A stretch of DNA of 64,000 bases from Haemophilus sp. HMSC068C11 (GTDB lineage: Bacteria > Pseudomonadota > Gammaproteobacteria > Enterobacterales > Pasteurellaceae). Of the stretch, positions 1 through 8,309 are shown piece after piece. The first letter of the stretch is position 1; each line of letters begins with the position of its first letter. The notes under the pieces were generated by a model. It worked only from the letters and a program-made list of their open reading frames with translations. It had not been told where the DNA came from and did not search any database. The stretch lies in the NCBI RefSeq assembly GCF_001815355.1, contig NZ_KV820361.1, positions 69,797 through 133,796 of the forward strand, read 5' to 3'. The translations under genes were made by a program, and so were the position numbers.

Positions 1-30
1 AGTGCGGTTAAAAATAACCGCACTTTTTTT
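1..30 (+). terminator. Intrinsic terminator made of paired uptake sequences
   Basis: A 10-base arm (1-10) pairs perfectly with 15-24 around an AAAA loop and is followed by a run of T. Both arms are uptake sequences in inverted orientation; the first base of the left copy falls outside the window. It most likely ends a gene lying before the window and insulates acrR. Confidence 0.8.
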
Positions 31-64
31 ATATTTTCACTTGCCAAAAAACGAAAAATCAATA

Positions 65-84
65 AAATGAACGTTTATTCATTT
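65..84. promoter_or_regulatory. Candidate AcrR operator
   Basis: The dyad AAATGAA-N6-TTCATTT (7-6-7) lies 60 bases before acrR. TetR-family repressors usually bind such dyads next to their own gene, so autoregulation of the acrRAB operon is plausible. A TATATA at 114-119 with TTCATC at 91-96 (17-base spacer) could be the promoter but is weak. Binding is inferred. Confidence 0.5.
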
Positions 85-143
85 TTGATATTCATCTTAA
101 ATGACCTTTCTCATATATAACCCTAAGAATTTAATTTTTTATT

Positions 144-737
144 ATGCGACAAGTAAAAGCCTCTAAAACGAAGCTTGATGTCAGTGAGCAGATCTTTGAT
201 GCAACAGATCGTCTTATGGCAAAAGAAGGATTACATCATCTTTCTATGCATAAGCTTTCTATGCATAAGTTAGCTAAGGAAGCAGGCATCGCAGCAGGTA
301 CGATTTATCTTTATTTTAAGAGTAAAGACGAGTTATTAGCACAATTTGCTCGTCGAGTGTTCAATAAGTTTGTTTTGGCGATTGAAGAAGGTTTTGATGA
401 AAGCCAACCTTTTTTCGAACAATACAGAAAAATGTGGTGGAATATTTGGCATTTTCTTCAAGAAAATCCAAAAATTTTTTCAAATATGAATCAGTATAAA
501 TCTTTGCCGGAGTTTCTTGAAACCTGCAAAGAAATGGAGTGTTCGTGTTGGGATCAGTTTTGTCTCAATGGACAAGCAGCAAATGTGTTAGCTGATTTAG
601 AACCTCGAATTTTATTTTTGCTGAGTCTAGATACTGCAATAGTTTTAGCCTCAGATAACAAATTTCTCGGTATAGCGGTTACCGATGCGGTGTTAGAATC
701 TGTCATTGAACGCTCTTGGCGTGCAATTCAGAAGTAG
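144..737 (+). CDS. acrR: TetR-family repressor AcrR of the efflux operon, with internal 5-residue duplication
   Basis: This 197-residue TetR-family regulator should repress the acrAB genes 30 bases downstream. The N-terminal helix-turn-helix covers roughly residues 12-62 and ends in the typical GTIYLYFKSKDELL stretch. The rest is the variable ligand-binding domain. Residues 33-37 (LSMHK) are repeated exactly at 38-42, encoded by two perfect 15-bp repeats at 240-254 and 255-269. The H. influenzae homologue, as I remember it, has one copy. The insertion sits at the start of the DNA-contacting helices and may impair binding, which would derepress the pump. The ribosome binding site is weak. Family assignment is firm; the functional state of the repressor is unknown. 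Confidence 0.9.
   Translation: MRQVKASKTKLDVSEQIFDATDRLMAKEGLHHLSMHKLSMHKLAKEAGIAAGTIYLYFKSKDELLAQFARRVFNKFVLAIEEGFDESQPFFEQYRKMWWNIWHFLQENPKIFSNMNQYKSLPEFLETCKEMECSCWDQFCLNGQAANVLADLEPRILFLLSLDTAIVLASDNKFLGIAVTDAVLESVIERSWRAIQK
240..269 (+). repeat. Exact 15-bp direct tandem duplication inside acrR
   Basis: Two identical copies of CTTTCTATGCATAAG lie head to tail at 240-254 and 255-269. Each contains the palindrome ATGCAT. The unit is a multiple of three, so the reading frame is kept and five residues are added. Two perfect copies suggest a recent slippage event that could revert. Confidence 0.95.
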
Positions 738-767
738 TCATTTTATTGTCTTAATGGAGTTTTCCAA

Positions 768-1964
768 ATGAGTATAACTCAAACTAATAGACCAAAGCGC
801 TCACACGTTTTCTTTTTGAAATTAGCGTTAGGCGTGTTTGTGTTAATTTTTGCAGCAATGATTTTCCTTAATCAAATGAAGGCAAAAGGCATTGCTGATT
901 TCTTAGCAAATAAACCAGAAACAGCCTCTCCTGTGACTGCAATGACAGTTAAGGCTTCAGAATGGACACCAATCATTGAAACGACAGGTCTTGTTCGTCC
1001 GAATCAAGGGGCGATGTTAAGCGCTCAAAGTGCAGGAACGGTGTCTAAAGTGCTCGTACAAAATGGTCAGAGCGTGAAAAAAGGTGATTTGTTAGTTGAG
1101 TTAGATAGCTCAGTTGAGCGTGCAAGCTTACAAGCCGCACAAGCTCAGGTGGTGTCATTACGTCAAACTTATCAACGTTATGCAAACCTTGCAGGCAGCG
1201 GGGCTGTTTCTCGTCAAGAATTAGATAATGCAAAAGCAGCTTATGAAGCACAAGCGGCAAATATTGAGTCATTAAAAGCAGCAATTGAACGTCGCCAAAT
1301 CGTGGCACCATTTGATGGTAAAGCCGGTATCGTGAAAGTGAATGTTGGTCAGTACGTTTCAAACGGTACTGAAATTGTGCGTGTGGAAGATCGTTCTTCT
1401 ATGAAAGTGGATTTTGCAATTGCTCAAAACCTATTAGATAAATTGCATATTGGTCAAAAAGTAACGGCTACGGCGGATGCGCGTAAAGGTGAAACCTTTG
1501 CAGCAAAAGTTACTGCCATTGAGCCGGCAATTAATTCTTCAACCGGTTTAGTAGATGTTCAAGCAACATTTGAGCCGGAAGATGGGGCAAAATTATTATC
1601 TGGAATGTTTACCCGCTTACATGTCGCTTTACCAACTGAGCATAATCAAATCGTTGTGCCACAAGTGGCAGTGAGCTACAACATGTATGGCGAATCGCTT
1701 TATATTTTGACCGCACTTTCCGATGAAGATATTGAGAAATTAGGCGGCGCAGAAAAAGCGGCGAATATGTACCGTGCAAAATCAATCACTGTATTTACGA
1801 AAGATCGTCAAGGCATTTATGCGCAATTAAAAGGCGATGAAGTCAAAGTCGGCGATAAAATTGTGACCGGCGGTCAGCAAAACTTAAGTAACGGCTCATT
1901 AGTGTCTGTTGTAGATAAAGCGGGCGTAGGTACTGAACAACCTGCGAATAAAACGAATCTTTAA
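768..1964 (+). CDS. acrA: Periplasmic adaptor (membrane fusion) subunit of RND efflux pump, AcrA-like
   Basis: This 398-residue adaptor links the inner-membrane pump AcrB to an outer-membrane TolC-type channel, which is not in the window. It has an N-terminal membrane anchor at about residues 14-35 and no lipobox, so it is anchored by a transmembrane helix rather than by lipid as in E. coli AcrA. Lipoyl/barrel-sandwich halves flank an alpha-helical hairpin at about residues 115-170 (DLLVELDSS before it, IVAPFDGKAG after it), followed by the beta-barrel domain. A good GGAG ribosome binding site precedes the ATG. Only 13 bases separate it from acrB, so the two are co-transcribed. Confidence 0.93.
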   Translation: MSITQTNRPKRSHVFFLKLALGVFVLIFAAMIFLNQMKAKGIADFLANKPETASPVTAMTVKASEWTPIIETTGLVRPNQGAMLSAQSAGTVSKVLVQNGQSVKKGDLLVELDSSVERASLQAAQAQVVSLRQTYQRYANLAGSGAVSRQELDNAKAAYEAQAANIESLKAAIERRQIVAPFDGKAGIVKVNVGQYVSNGTEIVRVEDRSSMKVDFAIAQNLLDKLHIGQKVTATADARKGETFAAKVTAIEPAINSSTGLVDVQATFEPEDGAKLLSGMFTRLHVALPTEHNQIVVPQVAVSYNMYGESLYILTALSDEDIEKLGGAEKAANMYRAKSITVFTKDRQGIYAQLKGDEVKVGDKIVTGGQQNLSNGSLVSVVDKAGVGTEQPANKTNL

Positions 1965-1977
1965 TTAGGAAAAGCGA

Positions 1978-4900
1978 ATGAAATTTACCGATATATTTAT
2001 TCGTCGTCCTGTTTTGGCAGTTTCGATTAGCTTGTTAATCATTATTTTAGGTTTACAAGCAATTTCGAAATTGGCTGTGCGCGAATATCCGAAAATGACC
2101 ACAACGGTAATTACGGTAACCACAGCATATCCAGGGGCGGATGCAAACTTAATTCAAGCGTTTGTCACTTCCAAAATTGAAGAGGCGGTAGCGCAAGCGG
2201 ATAATGTGGACTATATGTCTTCAAGTTCTAGCCCAAGTTCTTCAACAGTCACCGTAAAAATGAAATTAAATACGGATCCGAATGCGGCATTGGCAGATGT
2301 TTTAGCTAAAGTTAACTCAGTTCGTTCTGAATTGCCAAGTGGTATTGAAGATCCAACGATTTCTTCATCAACCGGTGGTTCGGGGATTATGTATATTAGT
2401 TTCCGTTCTGACAAGCTTGATGCAAGCCAAGTGACTGACTATATTCAACGCGTAGTCAAACCTCAGTTCTTTACTGTAGAAGGGGTGGCGAGTGTGCAGA
2501 TCTTTGGTGCATCTGAGTACGCACTTCGTATTTGGTTAGATCCAGAAAAAATGGCGGCTCAAAACCTTTCAGCCACAAAAGTGATGTCTGCATTATCAGC
2601 GAATAACGTTCAAACGGCGGCTGGTAATGATAATGGCTATTTTGTAACCTATAAAAACAAAGTAGAAACCACAACAAAATCGGTTGAAGAATTAGGTAAC
2701 TTAATTGTGACGTCTAACGGTGATAAGTTAGTACGTTTACGCGATATCGCTGATATTGAGTTAAATAAATCAAGCGATAGCTCACGTGCGGTAGCCAATG
2801 GCGCAGATTCTGTTGTATTAGAGATTAACCCAACCTCATCAGCAAACCCATTAACGGTAGCTGCGAAAGTACGTCCGCTATATGACAGTATTAAAAATAA
2901 TCTACCGGATGCTATTGAATCTGACATCTTATATGACAGTACAATTGCGATTAATAACTCAATTAATGAAGTAATCAAAACGATTGTTGAGGCAACGATA
3001 ATCGTGTTAGTGGTGATTACCATGTTTATTGGTTCATTCCGCGCGATTTTAATCCCGCTTATCACCATTCCGATTTCATTAATTGGGGTAATCATGTTGC
3101 TTCAATCATTTGATTTTTCTATTAACCTGATGACGTTGCTGGCATTGGTTCTAGCCATCGGTTTGGTGGTGGATGATGCAATTGTGGTATTGGAAAACGT
3201 AGACCGCCACATTAAGTTAGGTGAAACGCCATTCCGTGCGGCGATTATCGGTACGCGTGAAATTGCCGTTCCGGTTATTTCCATGACCATTACCTTGATT
3301 GCGGTATATTCTCCAATGGCGTTAATGGGCGGTATTACGGGTACGTTGTTTAAAGAGTTTGCTTTAACCCTTGCTGGAGCAGTATTTATTTCCGGTATCG
3401 TAGCATTAACGCTTTCACCAATGATGACCAGTAAATTGCTAAAATCCAATGAGGCTCCAAGTAAATTGGAACAACGAGTAGAGCATACCCTTAGTAAAGT
3501 GAATGCAGCTTATGCGTATGTACTTGATTTGGCGATGGTAAACCGTAAATGTATGTTGATGTTTGCGGCAATCATTTTTGCAACCTTACCAGTGTTGTTT
3601 AAATCACTTTCAAGTGAATTAACACCAACGGAAGACAAAGGCGCATTTTTGGCAATCGGTTCTGCACCGTCTAACGTAAACGTGGATTATGTGCAAAATG
3701 CGATGACACCTTATCAAGAGATTTTAACCAATACGCCAGAAGTACAGTTTGCGATGACGATTTCAGGGGCACCAAGCTCTAACCAATCTTTAAACGTTGT
3801 AATTTTAAAAGATTGGAAAGAACGCTCAAAAAGCCAAACAGCTATCATGAATGAGCTGAATGAAAAAGCGAAATCTATTCCTGAAGTGTCTGTACAAGGC
3901 TTTGCGTTCCCAGAAATTAATACAGGGGAGCAAGGTCCTCCAATTGGTTTTGTGATCAGCACATCACAAGACTACGGTGATTTAGCAAATGTGGCGGGTA
4001 AATTCTTAGAGGATATGCAAAAATCCAGCAAGTTCGTTTATACCAATCTCGATCTTAAATTTGATACTGCTCAAATGCGTATTAAGATCGATCGTGAAAA
4101 AGCAGGAACTTATGGCATTACAATGCAACAAATCAGCCGTACGTTAGGCAGCTTCTTATCTGCCGCAACCATTGAACGTGTGGATATTGATGGTCGAGCT
4201 TACAAAATTATTTCCCAAGTAAAACGTGACAATCGTTTATCTCCGGAAAGTTTTAATAAGTATTACATCACCGCAGCAAATGGTACCTCTGTTCCATTAA
4301 GCAGCTTGGTGACGGCTACATTGGAACCACAACCAAGTACATTGCCTCGTTTCAGCCAGTTAAACTCTGCGGTGATTAGTGCTGTACCGATGCCAGGTAC
4401 TTCAATTGGTGATGCGATCCAATGGTTACAGGACAATGCGAAAAATACGTTACCACAGGGTTATAACTATGACTTTAAAAGTGAAGCGCGTCAGTTAGTA
4501 CAAGAAGGTAATGCGCTTGCTGTAACGTTCTTACTTGCGGTAGTGATTATTTTCTTAGTCTTGGCAATTCAGTTTGAATCAATTCGCGATCCAATCGTGA
4601 TTATGATTTCTGTGCCGTTAGCTGTAAGTGGTGCGTTATTAGCCTTAAATGCCTTTGGATTTGTAGGGATTGCTGGAACGACACTCAATATCTACTCACA
4701 AGTGGGTTTGATTACCCTGGTTGGTCTTATTACGAAACACGGTATTTTGATGTGTGAAGTAGCGAAAGAAGAGCAGTTAAACCACGGTAAAACGCGTATT
4801 GAAGCGATCACTGAAGCGGCTAAAGTACGTTTACGTCCAATTTTGATGACTACCGCTGCGATGATTGCAGGTCTTGTACCGTTGCTTTATGCAACAGGTG

Positions 4901-5082
4901 CGGGTGCGGTATCTCGTTTCAGTATTGGTATCGTTATTGTGGCAGGCTTGGCTATCGGTACATTGTTTACCTTGTTCGTGTTGCCAGTGATTTATTCTTA
5001 CATTGCAAGCGAACACAAACCGTTACCAGTGTTTGATGAAAATGTAAAACCAATTGAAGGTCACATTAACGAACAACATTAA
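1978..5082 (+). CDS. acrB: RND multidrug efflux transporter, AcrB-like
   Basis: This 1034-residue inner-membrane proton/drug antiporter has the normal RND length and layout: 12 predicted membrane helices with two large periplasmic loops after helices 1 and 7. The proton-relay residues are present: Asp399-Asp400 in GLVVDDAIVVLENVDR and Lys920 in GLITKHGILM, matching Asp407/408 and Lys940 of E. coli AcrB. With AcrA and a TolC-type channel it should export dyes, detergents and macrolides. It is the last gene of the acrRAB operon, and the coding region contains no perfect uptake sequence. Substrate range cannot be read from the sequence. Confidence 0.95.
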   Translation: MKFTDIFIRRPVLAVSISLLIIILGLQAISKLAVREYPKMTTTVITVTTAYPGADANLIQAFVTSKIEEAVAQADNVDYMSSSSSPSSSTVTVKMKLNTDPNAALADVLAKVNSVRSELPSGIEDPTISSSTGGSGIMYISFRSDKLDASQVTDYIQRVVKPQFFTVEGVASVQIFGASEYALRIWLDPEKMAAQNLSATKVMSALSANNVQTAAGNDNGYFVTYKNKVETTTKSVEELGNLIVTSNGDKLVRLRDIADIELNKSSDSSRAVANGADSVVLEINPTSSANPLTVAAKVRPLYDSIKNNLPDAIESDILYDSTIAINNSINEVIKTIVEATIIVLVVITMFIGSFRAILIPLITIPISLIGVIMLLQSFDFSINLMTLLALVLAIGLVVDDAIVVLENVDRHIKLGETPFRAAIIGTREIAVPVISMTITLIAVYSPMALMGGITGTLFKEFALTLAGAVFISGIVALTLSPMMTSKLLKSNEAPSKLEQRVEHTLSKVNAAYAYVLDLAMVNRKCMLMFAAIIFATLPVLFKSLSSELTPTEDKGAFLAIGSAPSNVNVDYVQNAMTPYQEILTNTPEVQFAMTISGAPSSNQSLNVVILKDWKERSKSQTAIMNELNEKAKSIPEVSVQGFAFPEINTGEQGPPIGFVISTSQDYGDLANVAGKFLEDMQKSSKFVYTNLDLKFDTAQMRIKIDREKAGTYGITMQQISRTLGSFLSAATIERVDIDGRAYKIISQVKRDNRLSPESFNKYYITAANGTSVPLSSLVTATLEPQPSTLPRFSQLNSAVISAVPMPGTSIGDAIQWLQDNAKNTLPQGYNYDFKSEARQLVQEGNALAVTFLLAVVIIFLVLAIQFESIRDPIVIMISVPLAVSGALLALNAFGFVGIAGTTLNIYSQVGLITLVGLITKHGILMCEVAKEEQLNHGKTRIEAITEAAKVRLRPILMTTAAMIAGLVPLLYATGAGAVSRFSIGIVIVAGLAIGTLFTLFVLPVIYSYIASEHKPLPVFDENVKPIEGHINEQH

Positions 5083-5101
5083 TTGAAAATACGATAAAAA
5101 C

Positions 5102-5137
5102 AAACCGCACTTTGATTTTTCAAGTGCGGTTTTCTTT
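5102..5137 (+). terminator. Terminator of acrRAB built from inverted uptake sequences
   Basis: AAACCGCACTT (5102-5112) pairs with AAGTGCGGTTT (5122-5132) over a 9-base loop, followed by a T-rich tail. Both arms contain a perfect uptake sequence. Confidence 0.85.
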
Positions 5138-5145
5138 TGGAGATT

Positions 5146-5174
5146 AAAAAAGCGAACATGATGTTGGCTTTTTA
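5146..5174. terminator. Bidirectional hairpin between acrB and loiP
   Basis: An A-run, then AGC-AACAT pairing with ATGTT-GCT across one G-G mismatch, then a T-run. The A and T runs allow it to work on both strands. It is best placed to end the minus-strand protease gene. Confidence 0.6.
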
Positions 5175-5211
5175 TTTATGAAAGTGCGGTCAATTTTTTA
5201 ACCATTTTTAT

Positions 5212-5991
5212 TTAGCCATTTTTATTTTTAGCGGCTTTGTAAAGTTCCATCGCTTCTGGTAATAAGCGTTGTAAGTTTTCTTGACGGGACTCATCACTTG
5301 GGTGAGTAGAAGCTAACACGTCAAGCGCACCTTTAGAACCACCAGAGGCTTTAGCCATTTTTTGCCATAAACCAGGCGCAACTTGTGGATTGTAACCTGA
5401 GCGAGCCATTAGCATTAATCCAACTTCATCCGCTTCAGTTTCTGCGCTACGAGAGTACGGTTTATCTAAAGCAAAGTCTTTAGTAAGTGTCACTAAATCA
5501 GTCACATCGGCTCCAACGACAACAGACAGAGCTGTTCCACCAATAGCGCCAGCAATCGCACTCATGGTGCCGAAGTTGGCTTTGGCTTTACCGTGCTCTT
5601 TTAAGGCGTGAGCCATTTCATGACCCATTACAACCGCGATTTCATTATCGTTTAGTTGTAAAGTATCTACTAAACCTGTGTAGAAAGCCATTTTCCCGCC
5701 AGGCATTGCCCAAGCATTGAGCTCTTTAGATTTAATGACATTGATTTGCCAATTAAACTTTAAGCCAGTTTCATTCTCTTGGTTTGCATAAGGCACCATT
5801 TTGTTAAAGACATGATGAATACGTCTTGCGGTATTTGATGTGGTATCAATCGCACCTTGTGAGCGAATTTTCCCCATTTCTTGTGTATAGCTGCTTGCTG
5901 CTTCTTGATTGATTGAGGCAGAATCCGCACAAGACGTGATAACCGCCCCTGCTAATACAGCAAAAGCAAAACTTTTGAGTTGTTTTTTCAT
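5212..5991 (-). CDS. loiP: M48-family metalloprotease lipoprotein, LoiP/YcaL-like
   Basis: This 259-residue zinc protease carries a lipoprotein signal peptide ending in ITSC (Cys21), so it is probably tethered to a membrane facing the periplasm. The zinc motif HEMAH is at residues 124-128, with a second cluster AETEADEVG supplying the third ligand. The family includes LoiP, YcaL and BepA, which handle misassembled outer-membrane proteins. The short length and absence of TPR repeats favour LoiP/YcaL over BepA. It is a single gene, divergent from mtr. The symbol is by family resemblance; the exact orthologue is uncertain. Confidence 0.82.
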   Translation of the reverse strand: MKKQLKSFAFAVLAGAVITSCADSASINQEAASSYTQEMGKIRSQGAIDTTSNTARRIHHVFNKMVPYANQENETGLKFNWQINVIKSKELNAWAMPGGKMAFYTGLVDTLQLNDNEIAVVMGHEMAHALKEHGKAKANFGTMSAIAGAIGGTALSVVVGADVTDLVTLTKDFALDKPYSRSAETEADEVGLMLMARSGYNPQVAPGLWQKMAKASGGSKGALDVLASTHPSDESRQENLQRLLPEAMELYKAAKNKNG

Positions 5992-6055
5992 AAATTATCC
6001 TTTTGTTGAGATGGCTGATTATATAAATTTATTGTGTTTTGTCGATACAAAAAGA

Positions 6056-6083
6056 TTGTCTTTTAAATTTGTACTACTATAAT
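6056..6083 (+). promoter_or_regulatory. mtr promoter
   Basis: TTGTCT at 6056-6061 and a perfect TATAAT at 6078-6083 are separated by 16 bases. The -10 lies inside the TrpR-like dyad described separately. Confidence 0.6.
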
Positions 6084-6088
6084 AGTGC
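6071..6088. promoter_or_regulatory. Candidate TrpR operator overlapping the mtr -10 element
   Basis: GTACTACTATAATAGTGC fits the TrpR half-site pattern GNACTAGT in both arms (GTACTAcT and, on the other strand, GCACTAtT), with one departure in each. TrpR represses mtr in E. coli, and a trpR gene is present at 49918-50226. Binding is inferred. Confidence 0.6.
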
Positions 6089-6112
6089 AAATTTTTGTTT
6101 TAGGACTTAACG

Positions 6113-7369
6113 ATGACAATAAAAAAATCTCCTTCTTTATTAGGCGGCGCCATGATTATTGCGGGGACCGCGATTGGTGCTGGCATGCTTGCTAACCCAA
6201 CCTCGACAGCAGGTGTATGGTTTATCGGCTCTATTCTGGCTTTGATTTACACTTGGTTCTGTATGACCACATCAGGTTTGATGATTCTAGAAGCCAACTT
6301 ACATTATCCTACCGGCTCAAGCTTTGACACCATCGTAAAAGATTTGTTAGGGAAAGGTTGGAATATTATCAATGGTCTTTCTGTTGCTTTCGTCTTATAT
6401 ATTTTAACTTATGCTTATATCACCTCTGGTGGTGGTATTACACAAAACTTGCTTAATCAAGCTTTTGGCTCAGCAGAAAGTGCGGTCGATATTGGGCGTA
6501 CTTCCGGTTCCTTAATTTTCTGTTTTATTCTTGCGGCTTTTGTATGGCTTTCTACTAAAGCGGTGGACCGTTTCACGACGGTATTGATTGTTGGGATGGT
6601 AGTCGCTTTCTTCCTTTCTACTGCAGGCTTATTGAGCTCTGTAAAAACAGAGGTGTTATTCAATACCATTGCGGAAGGTGAACAAAGCTATTTGCCTTAT
6701 TTATTGACCGCACTTCCAGTTTGCTTAGTGTCTTTTGGTTTCCACGGAAATGTACCGAGTCTCGTCAAATATTACGATCGTGATGGTCGTCGCGTGATGA
6801 AATCGATCTTTATTGGTACAGGTTTAGCCTTAGTGATTTACATTTTATGGCAGCTTGCGGTGCAAGGTAATTTACCGCGTACCGAGTTTGCTCCGGTGAT
6901 TGCAAAAGGTGGCGATGTATCAGCATTATTGGAAGCGTTACATAAATACATTGAAGTGGAATACATTGCCGTTGTGTTGAATTTCTTTGCTTATATGGCT
7001 ATTGCAACCTCATTCTTAGGGGTAACGTTAGGTTTATTTGATTATATTGCCGACTTATTTAAATTTGATGACAGCTTATTAGGCAGAACAAAAACCACAT
7101 TGGTGACATTCTTACCGCCACTATTGTTAAGTTTACAATTCCCTTATGGCTTTGTGATCGCTATTGGTTATGCCGGATTAGCCGCAACCATTTGGGCAGC
7201 AATCGTGCCAGCACTACTTGCTAAAGCCAGTCGTCAAAAATTCCCAAATGCAACTTATAAAGTGTATGGCGGTAATTTTATGATTGGCTTTGTGATCTTA
7301 TTCGGTGTGTTAAATATTGTGGCACAAGTAGGCGCAAACTTAGGATGGTTTGCAAGTTTCGCAGGATAA
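6113..7369 (+). CDS. mtr: Tryptophan-specific permease Mtr (HAAAP family)
   Basis: This 418-residue inner-membrane permease imports tryptophan with protons. About 11 hydrophobic segments are visible. The N-terminal SPSLLGG...GTAIGAGM and later GSSFDTI.KDLLGKGWN, FHGNVPSL.KYY and SSFLGVTLGLFDY.ADLF stretches follow E. coli Mtr nearly word for word, so I prefer Mtr over the related TyrP and TnaB. A TrpR-like operator overlaps the promoter, as expected for mtr. Two uptake sequences lie within the gene, one encoding the TAL of YLLTALPV. It is probably monocistronic, with its own terminator. Confidence 0.9.
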   Translation: MTIKKSPSLLGGAMIIAGTAIGAGMLANPTSTAGVWFIGSILALIYTWFCMTTSGLMILEANLHYPTGSSFDTIVKDLLGKGWNIINGLSVAFVLYILTYAYITSGGGITQNLLNQAFGSAESAVDIGRTSGSLIFCFILAAFVWLSTKAVDRFTTVLIVGMVVAFFLSTAGLLSSVKTEVLFNTIAEGEQSYLPYLLTALPVCLVSFGFHGNVPSLVKYYDRDGRRVMKSIFIGTGLALVIYILWQLAVQGNLPRTEFAPVIAKGGDVSALLEALHKYIEVEYIAVVLNFFAYMAIATSFLGVTLGLFDYIADLFKFDDSLLGRTKTTLVTFLPPLLLSLQFPYGFVIAIGYAGLAATIWAAIVPALLAKASRQKFPNATYKVYGGNFMIGFVILFGVLNIVAQVGANLGWFASFAG

Positions 7370-7390
7370 GTTTTCACGTTAATATAGCAG

Positions 7391-7414
7391 GGGCGTATCA
7401 AATACGCCCTTTTT
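7391..7414 (+). terminator. Terminator of mtr
   Basis: GGGCGTAT, a CAA loop, ATACGCCC, then TTTTT. Confidence 0.85.
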
Positions 7415-7434
7415 AATTTTGCATAGGAAACAAA

Positions 7435-8208
7435 ATGAATAACAAAACGAGTGTTTACGATAAAGAAAACTTCTTTGAGCTTTATCAAAAACTTCGATCT
7501 AATCCCATCAGTCTCAATGAAATAGTGGAAAAGCCAACGATGCTTTTCCTGTTACCTGATTTGCAAGGGAAGAAATTACTAGACCTAGGTTGTGGCACTG
7601 GCGGGCATTTACAACTTTATCTAGAACGAGGTGCGGATAAAGTGATTGGAACCGATCTTTCCGAAAAAATGCTCGAACAAGCTGAAAAAGATCTGCAAAA
7701 GTGCGGTCAGTTTTCAGGTCGTTTTTCGTTATATCAGCTACCGATGGAAAAATTGTCAGAATTGCCAGAACGTGATTTTGATGTCATTACTAGCTCTTTT
7801 GCTTTTCATTATATTGAAGATTTTCCAGCTTTATTAGCTTCCATTGCCAACAAACTTAAGCCTAACGGCACACTGGTTTTTTCCCAAGAGCATCCGATTA
7901 CAACTTGCCATAAAGAAGGGGAGCGCTGGGAAAAAAATGAGAAAAAACAGCAAGTCGCTTATCGTTTAAATCATTACCGTGATGAAGGATTGAGAGAGCG
8001 GAATTGGTTTCAACAACCTTTTAAAACCTATCACCGCACGACGGCAACGATTATTAATGATTTAATTGCTGCAGGTTTTCAAATTGAACAAATGGCTGAA
8101 CCCATGTTAGCCGAGCAGCCACAATGGCATGATGAATTTAAAGATTTGCGGCATCGTCCCCCTTTATTGTTTATTAAAGCAAGAAAAGTGATGAATTTAA
8201 CAAAATAA
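7435..8208 (+). CDS. Class I SAM-dependent methyltransferase of unknown substrate
   Basis: This 257-residue protein has the Rossmann methyltransferase fold. Motif I is LLDLGCGTGGH at about residues 46-56, an acidic residue follows at the end of strand 2 in VIGTDLSEKMLEQA, and the later FDVITSSFAFHYIEDF is typical of the UbiE/BioC-like superfamily. No specific product is recognisable; the substrate could be a small molecule or a biosynthetic intermediate. It stands alone between mtr and rpsB. An uptake sequence inside the gene is read as KCGQF. Confidence 0.8.
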   Translation: MNNKTSVYDKENFFELYQKLRSNPISLNEIVEKPTMLFLLPDLQGKKLLDLGCGTGGHLQLYLERGADKVIGTDLSEKMLEQAEKDLQKCGQFSGRFSLYQLPMEKLSELPERDFDVITSSFAFHYIEDFPALLASIANKLKPNGTLVFSQEHPITTCHKEGERWEKNEKKQQVAYRLNHYRDEGLRERNWFQQPFKTYHRTTATIINDLIAAGFQIEQMAEPMLAEQPQWHDEFKDLRHRPPLLFIKARKVMNLTK

Positions 8209-8230
8209 GCTGGTTTTTGACCGCACTTTA

Positions 8231-8239
8231 TGGTATAAA
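8231..8239 (+). promoter_or_regulatory. rpsB promoter, extended -10 with GC-rich discriminator
   Basis: TGGTATAAA is an extended -10 followed by CGCACCGC, a GC-rich discriminator typical of stringently controlled promoters. No good -35 is visible. A perfect uptake sequence (8220-8228) lies just upstream. The start of transcription would be near 8246. Confidence 0.65.
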
Positions 8240-8245
8240 TCGCAC

Positions 8246-8277
8246 CGCTGTTTTTGGGTTTCAAAAGCAGCGTTTTT
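8246..8277 (+). terminator. Hairpin with T-tail at the predicted rpsB transcript start
   Basis: Bases 8246-8256 pair with 8262-8272 (11 pairs including one G-U) around GGTTT, followed by TTTTT. It looks like the terminator of the upstream methyltransferase gene, yet begins where rpsB transcription should start, so it may also form the 5' end of that mRNA. Confidence 0.55.
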
Positions 8278-8309
8278 AATTATTAACAACACACACATAT
8301 CATTAAGGC

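Noticed and set aside
1045-1362. Minus-strand frame of 105 residues within acrA
   Set aside because: It is an antisense shadow with low-complexity Leu/His/Gln content arising from acrA codon use.
2649-3449. Long open frames on the minus strand inside acrB
   Set aside because: They are shadows of the acrB frame. They have no ribosome binding site or recognisable domain, and acrB is plainly the real gene.
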